DNA of 64,000 bases. Source: Cloacibacterium sp046296655 (GTDB lineage Bacteria; Bacteroidota; Bacteroidia; Flavobacteriales; Weeksellaceae). Every line of letters starts with the position of its first letter. The first letter of the stretch is position 1. The position numbers and the translations under genes are program-made. Below, one piece after another: positions 26,329 through 34,219 of the stretch. Below the pieces are notes generated by a model, which was not told where the DNA came from, did not search any database, and was given only the letters and a program-made list of their open reading frames with translations. The DNA is taken from NCBI GenBank assembly GCA_046296655.1, contig JBKBLE010000007.1:1-64000 (forward strand), written 5' to 3'.

Positions 26329-27330
26329 ATGAATACACTTACCGTAAACAAACACAATACAGAGATTTCTACTTATACCATAACCAATAAAAATGGTATA
26401 GAAGCACACCTCACTAATTATGGTGCAACACTACTTTCGCTCTACGTTCCTACCAAAAATGGTAAAATAGACGTGGTTTTAGGATTCCATTCGATTGATG
26501 AATATATAAAAGCATTTGAAATGGGAGCTTCTCCATATTTTAATGCAGTGGTAGGAAGATTTGCAGGAAGAATTAAAAACGCTCAATTTCAACTGAACGG
26601 AAAAACCATTCAATTAGACCAAAATCACGGGAAACACCATTTACACGGTGGAAAATACCAATTAAGTAACGTCACTTGGAATTTTGAAAACTACAACGAA
26701 GAAACCAATACACTTAACTTTTCTTATGTAAGCAAAGCCAATGAATTTTATCCTGGAGATGTTACCATAGAAGTAGCTTATACTTTAACAGACGAAAACG
26801 AATTAAATATCAAATATAAAGCGACTACTACAGAAGACACTCTTCTAAACCTTACCAATCACGCTTATTTTAACCTTGACGGAATTTCAGGAAACACCCT
26901 TGATCAAAAATTACAAATCAACGCTGAAAAATTCTTAGAATTAGACGATGAAAACATTCCTACAGGAAATTTTATTCCTATGGAAAACCACGCTTTTGAT
27001 TTCAGAAGTTCTAAAAATGTAGTGGCTGGAATAGACCATTGTTTTGTTTTAAAGAACAATACAGAACCTGCAGCTATTTTAGAAAGTGTGAAAAATGGTG
27101 TAACCATGAAGGTTTACACAGACCAACCTGCGGTACAGATTTACGTAGGCGGAAAAACTTCTGATGAACTTCAAAATAAAGAATCGGTAGAATATCACAC
27201 AGAAAGCGGAATTTGTTTTGAAACTCAAGTCTTTCCAGATGCTCCTAATCACGAAGATTTCCCCAATGCTATTTTAAGAAAAGGCGAAATATACCAACAA
27301 AATACAACCTTCCAATTTATAATTTCATAG
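26329..27330 (+). CDS. galM: Aldose 1-epimerase (galactose mutarotase)
   Basis: Interconverts alpha- and beta-galactose before phosphorylation. The 333-residue protein has the GalM fold signatures NHLTNHAYFNLDG-type segment (here LTNHAYFNLDG, with the catalytic His) and HTESGICFETQVFPDAPNH with the catalytic Glu near the C terminus; GRFAGRIKNAQF near residue 80 is also conserved. No signal peptide, so cytoplasmic. First gene of the plus-strand cluster; only 3 bases separate it from the first galactanase. Confidence 0.93.
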   Translation: MNTLTVNKHNTEISTYTITNKNGIEAHLTNYGATLLSLYVPTKNGKIDVVLGFHSIDEYIKAFEMGASPYFNAVVGRFAGRIKNAQFQLNGKTIQLDQNHGKHHLHGGKYQLSNVTWNFENYNEETNTLNFSYVSKANEFYPGDVTIEVAYTLTDENELNIKYKATTTEDTLLNLTNHAYFNLDGISGNTLDQKLQINAEKFLELDDENIPTGNFIPMENHAFDFRSSKNVVAGIDHCFVLKNNTEPAAILESVKNGVTMKVYTDQPAVQIYVGGKTSDELQNKESVEYHTESGICFETQVFPDAPNHEDFPNAILRKGEIYQQNTTFQFIIS

Positions 27331-27333
27331 AAA

Positions 27334-28416
27334 ATGAAAAAGTTAATTTTCTGTTTTTTAACATTAGCACTTATTTCTTGTAGTTCTGGCGGCGATAATC
27401 CAGAACCTACACCTACTCCAATTCCTACAGAAGATAGTTTTATAAGAGCTGCAGATTTATCATTTTTACCAGAAATAGAAGCAGCAGGAGTTTCTTTTAA
27501 GTACAATAATACTGTGCAAGACCCATTGCTTACTTTAAAAAACGCTGGAGTAAATTACATTAGAATTCGTCTTTGGAACAATCCTAGTAACGGACACTCT
27601 AATTTATCTGAAGTAAAACAACTGGCAACTAAAGTTAGAACCCACGGAATGAAAGTTTGGCTCACCGTACATTATTCTGACACTTGGGCAGATCCAGGTA
27701 ATCAAACGAAACCTGTAGCTTGGCAAAATTTAAATTTTTCTGATTTAAAATCTGCGGTAAGCGTTTACACTACACAAGTAGTTAACGAAATAAAACCCGA
27801 AATCATACAAATAGGAAATGAAACCAATGATGGATTTCTATGGCCAGAAGGAAAACTTTCTACCAATGAAACACAGTATTTAGAATTAACAAATACTGCT
27901 ATTTCAAGCGTGAAAACCGCCAATAGTGCTACTAAAATCATGTTGCATTTTGCAGGAATTTCTAATTCAGCAGATTGGTATTTTAATAAAGTGAAAAATC
28001 TAAATTATGATTACATTGGCATTTCTTATTATCCTGTATATCATGGAACTTCTTTAACTGATTTAAAAACCAAGCTCACTACACTAAGCCAAACGTATAA
28101 TAAAAAAATCATTTTAGCAGAAACTTCTTATCCTTTTACACTTAGTTGGAATGATTGGACCAATAATGTGGTGGGACAAAGCAATCAATTGGTTGAAGGT
28201 TATGACGCTACTCCTTCTGGTCAAAAAAATTATATTCTCGCCATCAAATCATTGGTAAAATCAGTTCCGAATGGTTCTGGATTCTGTTATTGGGGAGGAG
28301 AATGGGTTGCCTTCAAAGGAAATCAAGCAACCAATGGCTCTACTTGGGAAAATCAAGCACTTTGGGATTTTAATAATAACGCTTTAGAAGCAATTCAGGC
28401 ATTTAATAAAGATTAA
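27334..28416 (+). CDS. GH53 arabinogalactan endo-beta-1,4-galactanase, lipoprotein
   Basis: Cell-surface or periplasmic endo-galactanase of 360 residues that would cut beta-1,4-galactan side chains of pectin. The lipobox is LISC16 followed by a Ser-Gly-Gly-Asp stretch that may favour surface export in Bacteroidota, and a Pro/Thr-rich linker. The GH53 barrel shows the acid/base Glu163 (QIGNETNDG) and the nucleophile Glu263 (LAETSYPF), plus the family motif HYSDTWADPG. It is directly followed (4-base gap) by a second, different GH53. Confidence 0.94.
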   Translation: MKKLIFCFLTLALISCSSGGDNPEPTPTPIPTEDSFIRAADLSFLPEIEAAGVSFKYNNTVQDPLLTLKNAGVNYIRIRLWNNPSNGHSNLSEVKQLATKVRTHGMKVWLTVHYSDTWADPGNQTKPVAWQNLNFSDLKSAVSVYTTQVVNEIKPEIIQIGNETNDGFLWPEGKLSTNETQYLELTNTAISSVKTANSATKIMLHFAGISNSADWYFNKVKNLNYDYIGISYYPVYHGTSLTDLKTKLTTLSQTYNKKIILAETSYPFTLSWNDWTNNVVGQSNQLVEGYDATPSGQKNYILAIKSLVKSVPNGSGFCYWGGEWVAFKGNQATNGSTWENQALWDFNNNALEAIQAFNKD

Positions 28417-28420
28417 TATT

Positions 28421-29431
28421 ATGAAAAAAATTATTTCAATACTTCTCATTACCATTTCACTATTAAGTTTTGGGCAAAAAAAATCAAAATTTGCAAAAGG
28501 TGCAGACATCAGTTGGCTACCTCAAATGGAAGCAACTGGTTATCAATTCTATAATGAAAAAGGTGAAAAAGATGATGTATTAAACATTTTGAAAAGCAAA
28601 GGAATGGATGCCATTAGATTAAGAGTCTTTGTAAATCCTAATGATGACAGAGTAAGCGGACATTGCAGTAAAGATGAAACCATCGCTTTTGCTAAAAAAT
28701 TACACAAAATGGGCTTCAGATTAATGATAGATTTCCATTACAGTGATTCTTGGGCAGATCCTAACAAACAATACAAACCAAAAGCTTGGGAAAATTTAAA
28801 TTTTACAGATTTAAAGAAAGCGGTTTATGACCATACTTATGATGTAATTGCTGCAATGAAAAAAGAAAACATTACACCAGAATGGGTTCAGATTGGCAAT
28901 GAAATTCCTAATGGTATTCTTTGGCCAGATGGTCATAGCAAAAATTTCAAAAATCTTGGAGAATTACTCAATGTAGGCTATGATGCAGTAAAAGCGGTAG
29001 ACAAAAAAATTAAAGTAATTGTACACATAGACGAAGGAAATAACACCGAAAAAATTACTTGGTTTTATAAAAATGTAGCCGAACAAAAGGTAAAATATGA
29101 TGTAATAGGACTTTCTTACTATCCGTTTTGGATTAAAAAAGATTGGACAGAAACCATAGATGACTTACAAAAAAACATGAACTACCTTGCTAAAACCTAC
29201 AAAAAAGAAGTAATGATAGTAGAAGTAGGAGGCGAAGATTATAAAGTAGAAAACACCAAAAGTCTTTTAGAAGCTACCTTTAAAGCCGTAAGAAACGTAC
29301 CCAATAAAATGGGAACTGGTGTTTTTTATTGGGAACCACAAGGCGCAAAATCTTGGAGCGGCTATGGTTTAAGCGCTTGGTTAGAAAACGGACAACCTTC
29401 GCCAGCATTAGATGCTTTCAAAGAAAATTAA
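28421..29431 (+). CDS. Second GH53 endo-beta-1,4-galactanase, secreted
   Basis: A 336-residue paralogue of the preceding enzyme with a plain signal peptide (cleavage near SFGQ) and no lipobox, so probably periplasmic. Acid/base Glu161 (QIGNEIPNG) and nucleophile Glu268 (MIVEVGGED) are in place, with HYSDSWADPN. The two proteins share the fold but differ widely in sequence, so this is an old paralogy rather than a recent tandem duplication. A surface endo-enzyme plus a periplasmic one that trims imported oligosaccharides is a plausible division. Confidence 0.94.
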   Translation: MKKIISILLITISLLSFGQKKSKFAKGADISWLPQMEATGYQFYNEKGEKDDVLNILKSKGMDAIRLRVFVNPNDDRVSGHCSKDETIAFAKKLHKMGFRLMIDFHYSDSWADPNKQYKPKAWENLNFTDLKKAVYDHTYDVIAAMKKENITPEWVQIGNEIPNGILWPDGHSKNFKNLGELLNVGYDAVKAVDKKIKVIVHIDEGNNTEKITWFYKNVAEQKVKYDVIGLSYYPFWIKKDWTETIDDLQKNMNYLAKTYKKEVMIVEVGGEDYKVENTKSLLEATFKAVRNVPNKMGTGVFYWEPQGAKSWSGYGLSAWLENGQPSPALDAFKEN

Positions 29432-29443
29432 AAATTCAGAAAA

Positions 29444-29716
29444 ATGATTAAATACATTTCTATATTTCTTATTCTTTTAGGAGCTTTTGATACTTTTCCT
29501 GCTCAAAAAAGAACCAATTTAGACGAAGATTGGCGATTCCATTTCGGACATTCAGAAGATGCAAAAGCAGATTTCAATTATAGCCTTGTCAATATTTTTT
29601 CAAAATCTGGAGCTGCAGAAAATACCGCAATAGAACCTAAATTTATAGACAAAGATTGGCGAAAACTGAATCTTCCGCATGATTGGGCGGTAGAATTACC
29701 TTTTGTAAAATCAGTC
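29444..29716 (+). pseudogene. GH2 beta-galactosidase, N-terminal remnant
   Basis: Only the signal peptide and the first roughly 90 residues of a GH2 enzyme remain (NLDEDWRFHFGHSEDA, FIDKDWRKLNLPHDWAVELPF are diagnostic). After LPFVKS near 29716 the family resemblance stops, and the ORF runs on through unrelated sequence to a stop at 29779. Family members are usually 800 residues or more, so most of the gene is deleted. It would have released galactose from galacto-oligosaccharides in the periplasm. Its neighbours upstream are intact, and the sequence to the right is a putative insertion-sequence end and then galK without its start. Confidence 0.88.
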
Positions 29717-29869
29717 TTCCCAAGCATCAATAACTCAATTTTAAGCACCCCAAATTTTATGATTTTGACCGTTAACTAAAAAATAAACCTCTCTAAAATT
29801 GCTTCTAAAGAGGTCAAAATTTTATGTTTTTGAAAACTATTTTCTAAAAAAAAGGAGTTGTGCAACAGC
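29717..29869 (-). mobile_element. Possible insertion-sequence end (IS5-like) at the GH2/galK junction
   Basis: This 153-base piece matches neither GH2 nor galK. Read on minus it starts near galK with TGTTGCACAACTCC followed by a T-run, has a promoter-like non-coding leader, and ends with ATG CTT GGG AAG at 29727 (Met-Leu-Gly-Lys), the way I recall many Bacteroidota IS5-group transposases begin. After that codon run the sequence passes into GH2. It is consistent with an IS inserted in galK followed by a deletion that removed the transposase, the start of galK and most of GH2. Identification rests on memory of short motifs and is tentative. Confidence 0.4.
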
Positions 29870-30910
29870 TACCACGGTTTTGTACTTCCAGCTGCGATTG
29901 ACAAATACATTTGTTTTGCTATTTCTAAAAACAACACTCAAGATTGCCACATTATCTCTCTTGATTTAAAAGACGAATATCACTTCAAAATCACTGATAA
30001 AATAGAACCTGTTTCTCAGAATTGGGTCAACTATTTCCTAGGCGTTTTTAATCAAGTTCAAGATAAAATAGATAGCGGTTTCAATATCATTTTCAGTTCT
30101 ACCGTTCCTATTGGTGCTGGTTTATCTTCTTCTGCTGCTTTAGAATGTGGATTTTTATTTGGACTTAATCATTTTTTCAATTTAGATTTAAGCAAGGAAC
30201 AAATTGCCAAAATGGGACAAAAAGCAGAACATACTTTCGCGGGAGTGAACTGCGGAATTATGGATCAATTTGCGTCTGTTTTTGGGAAAGAAAACCATGT
30301 AATCTTCTTAGATTGTGACACCTTAGATTATCAATATGCACCTGCAGATTTTGGTGATTACACCTTGCTTTTGCTCAATACCAATGTAAAACACAATTTA
30401 CAAACTTCAGAATACAATAATCGTAGAAAAGAATGTGAAGCAGGAATTGCATTGATTCAAAATAGATATCCATAAGTCAAAAATTTCAGAGAAGCAACTA
30501 TGGAAATGGTGGAAGATTTGAAAGAAGAAATGGGTGATGTAGTTTATAGAAGAAGCAAATTTGTAGTGGGTGAAATTTCAAGAATTCAAGAATTGGTAAA
30601 ATCTCTAGAAAAAAATGATTTCGAAAATGTAGGAAAATTAATGACATCTACACATTACGGTCTCTCTAAAGATTACGAAGTAAGCTGCGAAGAATTAGAT
30701 TTCTTAGTTGACCATGTTTTAGAAGAGCAAGGCGTTCTTGGCGCAAGAGTTATGGGAGGCGGTTTCGGTGGTTGTACCATTAATTTACTTAAGAAAACCG
30801 AAGTAGAAAACGTTATCGAAAAACTTTCTAAAGCTTATCAAGAAAAATTCGGAATAGCGCTTACTCCTTATCAAGTTTCAGTTTCAGAAGGAACCCATTT
30901 TTACGCTTAG
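29858..30910 (+). pseudogene. galK: Galactokinase, 5'-truncated and with an in-frame stop
   Basis: Galactokinase phosphorylates galactose at C1. Here homology starts at GFVLPAAIDK (about 29873), so the first 40 or so residues, including the substrate-binding signature GRxNLIGEHTDYN, are missing. The ATP-binding motif PIGAGLSSSAALE and the C-terminal GARVMGGGFGGCTINL are present. A TAA at 30473-30475 interrupts the gene; the frame before and after it is the same (RYP-stop-VKNFREATMEMVEDLKEE), so this is a nonsense substitution, probably GAA to TAA. No start codon or promoter of its own is evident. The cell should not phosphorylate galactose by this route unless another galK exists. Confidence 0.92.
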
Positions 30911-30915
30911 TTATC

Positions 30916-31959
30916 ATGGAACAATTTGTATTAACAGACCATCCACATCGCAGATACAATCCACTTTTAGATGAATGGATTTTGGTATCGCCACAACGAG
31001 CAAAAAGACCTTGGCAAGGCCAAAACGAAGCCATTTCAGACGAAAAAAAACCTGAATATGACGAAACCTGCTATTTATGCCCGGGAAACGACCGCATCAA
31101 TGGAGGAACAAACCCTAAGTATGAAAATTGTTATGTTTTTGATAATGATTTTCCTGCACTTTTAAAAGATGAAGTCGCTTCTGATTTGGCTCAAGAAGAT
31201 TTATTTAAAATCAATCCAGAAAGAGGAATCAATCGTGTGATTTGTTTTTCGCCAAAGCATAATGTAACTCTTGCTGAAATGGAAGTTTCAGAAATAGAAA
31301 ACGTTATCAAAGTTTGGAAGGAGCAATATCTAGAATTGGGTGCTATTCCTTACATTAATCACGTTCAAATTTTTGAGAATAAAGGAAGTGTGATGGGCTG
31401 TAGCAACCCACATCCTCACGGACAAATTTGGGCGCAATCTTCTCTGCCATCTCAGGTAAAAAGAACTCAAGACAATCTTCTGAAATATTTTCAAAAAACT
31501 GGAAAAAGCCTTTTGAAAGATTACTTAGACAGTGAGCTTCAGAAAAAAGAAAGAATTATTGCAGAAAATGAGCATTTCGTCTTGTTGGTTCCATTTTGGG
31601 CAACCTGGCCTTATGAAACCATGATTATTAGCAAAAGACATTTCTCTAACATTGCAGAAATCACCGAAGAAGAAATAAAATCTTATGCGGAAATGATCCA
31701 GATTATTACCGTAAAATATGATAATTTGTTTAAAACATCATTCCCGTATTCCGCAGGAATTCATCAAGCGCCAACTGATGGTTTAGACCATGAAGAATGG
31801 CATTTTCACATGCATTTTTATCCACCACTTTTAAGAAGTGCAACGGTTAAAAAATTTATGGTAGGCTATGAACTTCTAGCTGAAGCACAAAGAGATTTAA
31901 CGGCTGAACAAAGTGCAGAAATTTTGCGAAATCTTTCTACCCAACATTATAAAAATTAA
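30916..31959 (+). CDS. galT: Galactose-1-phosphate uridylyltransferase
   Basis: Leloir pathway enzyme that swaps UMP between UDP-glucose and galactose-1-phosphate. At 347 residues it is full length. The catalytic His-Pro-His is at 166-168 (SNPHPHGQIW), and CYLCPG (Cys52, Cys55) forms part of the zinc or iron site; HEEWHFHMHFYPP near the C terminus is also conserved. Intact, although the galK upstream is broken; 5 bases follow the galK stop and 2 bases precede galE. Confidence 0.95.
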   Translation: MEQFVLTDHPHRRYNPLLDEWILVSPQRAKRPWQGQNEAISDEKKPEYDETCYLCPGNDRINGGTNPKYENCYVFDNDFPALLKDEVASDLAQEDLFKINPERGINRVICFSPKHNVTLAEMEVSEIENVIKVWKEQYLELGAIPYINHVQIFENKGSVMGCSNPHPHGQIWAQSSLPSQVKRTQDNLLKYFQKTGKSLLKDYLDSELQKKERIIAENEHFVLLVPFWATWPYETMIISKRHFSNIAEITEEEIKSYAEMIQIITVKYDNLFKTSFPYSAGIHQAPTDGLDHEEWHFHMHFYPPLLRSATVKKFMVGYELLAEAQRDLTAEQSAEILRNLSTQHYKN

Positions 31960-31961
31960 AA

Positions 31962-32978
31962 ATGACCATACTCGTAACAGGCGGATTAGGATATATAGGT
32001 TCTCATACTGTGGTAGAACTTCTCAACAATGATTTTAATGTAGTCATCATTGATGATTTATCCAATACCGAAAAATTTATCCTTAAAAATATTGAAGAAA
32101 TCACTGGCAAAAAACCTATTTTCTATCCTTTTGATTTAAAAAGAAAGGAATTACTGAAACAAGTTTTTGATGCTCACAAAATCGAAGGTTGTATTCATTT
32201 TGCAGCGTATAAAGCGGTGGGTGAATCTCAAGAAAAGCCCATTGATTATTACGAAAATAATTTGTTTTCGCTGATTAATCTTTTGCAAGAAATGAAAGAA
32301 AGAAATATTTCTAATTTCATTTTTAGTTCAAGTTGTACGGTTTACGGACAAGCGGATACAATGCCAATCGACGAAAATACACCTCTGAAATTGCCAGAAT
32401 CTTCCTACGGGAAAACCAAACAAATGGGCGAAGAAATTCTGAAAGATTTTGCAACCGCTCATCAGAAAAAAGTGACTTTGTTGAGGTATTTTAACCCAAT
32501 TGGAGCACATCCATCTGCAAAATTAGGAGAATTGCCAATAGGAATTCCGAATAATTTGGTTCCTTATGTGATGCAAACCGCAGCTGGAATTCGTGAGAAA
32601 CTTTCTGTTTGGGGAGATGATTATCCTACAGAAGATGGAACAGCAATCAGAGACTATATTTATGTGGTAGATTTGGCAAAAGCGCATGTAAAAGCTTTGC
32701 AGAAATTAATTTCTGAAAACTCTGAAACGCTGGTAGATATTTATAACCTAGGAACAGGAAAAGGAAGTTCAGTTCTTGAAGTGGTTCATGCTTTTGAAAA
32801 AGCCAACGATGTAGCTGTTCCTTACCAAATTTGTGAAAGAAGAGCAGGAGATATTACCATCGCTTATGCAAACGCTGATAAAGCTGAAAAAGAACTCGGT
32901 TGGAAATCTGAAACTTCATTAGAAGAAGCACTCAGAACCGTTTGGCAATGGCAGAAATATTTAGAAACCAGAAGTTAA
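31962..32978 (+). CDS. galE: UDP-glucose 4-epimerase, second copy
   Basis: Complete 338-residue epimerase: NAD-binding GGLGYIGS (7-14), the catalytic Ser-Tyr-Lys set in SSSCTVYGQ and SSYGKTK, and the YNLGTGKGSSVLEVV segment near 265. It closes the galactose cluster and ends at a strong terminator. The first 153 bases equal those of the partial galE at 1-153 (reverse strand) except for one base at 32037, including all silent positions, which indicates very recent duplication or gene conversion. Confidence 0.96.
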   Translation: MTILVTGGLGYIGSHTVVELLNNDFNVVIIDDLSNTEKFILKNIEEITGKKPIFYPFDLKRKELLKQVFDAHKIEGCIHFAAYKAVGESQEKPIDYYENNLFSLINLLQEMKERNISNFIFSSSCTVYGQADTMPIDENTPLKLPESSYGKTKQMGEEILKDFATAHQKKVTLLRYFNPIGAHPSAKLGELPIGIPNNLVPYVMQTAAGIREKLSVWGDDYPTEDGTAIRDYIYVVDLAKAHVKALQKLISENSETLVDIYNLGTGKGSSVLEVVHAFEKANDVAVPYQICERRAGDITIAYANADKAEKELGWKSETSLEEALRTVWQWQKYLETRS

Positions 32979-33005
32979 TCAACTTATTTTTTTATTTTCT
33001 TAAAA

Positions 33006-33035
33006 AAATAACCACACTTTTCAGTGTGGTTATTT
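33006..33035. terminator. Bidirectional terminator between galE and susE
   Basis: Perfect 13-bp stem AAATAACCACACT / AGTGTGGTTATTT with loop TTTC lies between convergent genes, with T-rich flanks on both strands. Confidence 0.88.
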
Positions 33036-33061
33036 TATGTTTATCTGTTAAAGTCTTTTTA

Positions 33062-34201
33062 TTATAACTTAGTAATAATTAAATTATAATATCCAGAGTT
33101 GTGAAGATCTAATTCTACTTTGTAGTTACCAGATTCTGGACAAATAAAACTTGGGTCACCATTTACAGTACCTTCTGCACTATTGTAAACTTGAACTTCT
33201 TTACCTGAAACTGGAGTTACATCACCTGATTTAGGTTGAATCTTAATGCTCCAAGAGTCATTATTTCTAAATTTGAAAGCTTTACCACCAGCTAAAGCTA
33301 TAGAAGTGATTTCAAATTTCTTAGTTTTAGGATTGAAGGTAAGTTTAGTATCACTACCCCAACCTGTAGGTGTAGCATCACCGATGATTCCCATATTAGC
33401 TTCAGCAAGTGAATAAGTATTTCCTGCCCAATCTACTTTAATAAAATAAGTAGAGTTAGCATAAGGACCTTTAATGTTAGGACCATCTTTTGCTAATGAA
33501 TTGTAAGTATTAGGATCTGAAGTATCACCTTTGTTATTAGCCCAACCTTCTTTAGCATAAGTGAATTTGAATTCTGGATTAGTTTGGTTCATCCATACAA
33601 AACCTGCATATTTATCATCTTTGTTTGCAGAATAAATTCTAGGTGCGTTTTCTGGTTTCCAATCTGCGTAACCACTTGCTCCACCATAACTTCCTGGAAC
33701 AGCTAAACTAGGGAATAAATCATCTGGATTAGCTTTGAAAGGAGTTACTTTAAAAGAAATAGGTGATGAATAAACATAAGTAGGATTAGTATTTCCGGAC
33801 TTAATATTAGATTTAACTCTTACCTCTACATCAGCAGGAGTATTAGGCACTAAACCTAAGTTAATTAATGCATTATTTAACTCTTGATAGGTTAATTTTA
33901 CATAATTATCAGAAGTTGCAACTCCTAAATTGATAGGTTTTGCAAAACTAGTACCTGCAAGAGCAAGTTCTAATTGATTTTCTGTTTCTACGTTTACCCC
34001 AAAATTAGCCTTCTTGAAAACAATAGTTTCAAAAGTATTGGTAAGATTAGTATCATTGATAACATAAGAAGTAGCAGAAAGAGATGAAATAATTTCTGGA
34101 TTTGACTTCAATTCAGCTACTGCAAGTGTATCATCTCTGTCACAAGAAGACAAAAACACTCCTAATATGATAGCAAATAATATTTTAAAAATATTTTTCA
34201 T
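33062..34201 (-). CDS. SusE/SusF-like outer-membrane starch-binding lipoprotein
   Basis: A 379-residue surface lipoprotein (lipobox FLSSCDRDD, with Cys followed by acidic residues as in surface-exposed Bacteroidota lipoproteins). An N-terminal Ig-like SusE domain (about 25-150) is followed by carbohydrate-binding modules with the aromatic-rich signatures VWMNQTNPEFKFTYAKEGWA and FKFRNNDSWSIKI. It helps hold starch or maltodextrin at the cell surface. It is the third gene of susC-susD-susE, 18 bases after susD. Confidence 0.87.
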   Translation of the reverse strand: MKNIFKILFAIILGVFLSSCDRDDTLAVAELKSNPEIISSLSATSYVINDTNLTNTFETIVFKKANFGVNVETENQLELALAGTSFAKPINLGVATSDNYVKLTYQELNNALINLGLVPNTPADVEVRVKSNIKSGNTNPTYVYSSPISFKVTPFKANPDDLFPSLAVPGSYGGASGYADWKPENAPRIYSANKDDKYAGFVWMNQTNPEFKFTYAKEGWANNKGDTSDPNTYNSLAKDGPNIKGPYANSTYFIKVDWAGNTYSLAEANMGIIGDATPTGWGSDTKLTFNPKTKKFEITSIALAGGKAFKFRNNDSWSIKIQPKSGDVTPVSGKEVQVYNSAEGTVNGDPSFICPESGNYKVELDLHNSGYYNLIITKL

Positions 34202-34219
34202 TGTTTAAAATTTTGATGG

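Noticed and set aside
27249..27506. Minus-strand frame spanning galM and GH53
   Set aside because: It crosses the junction of two well-supported plus-strand genes and shows no family features.
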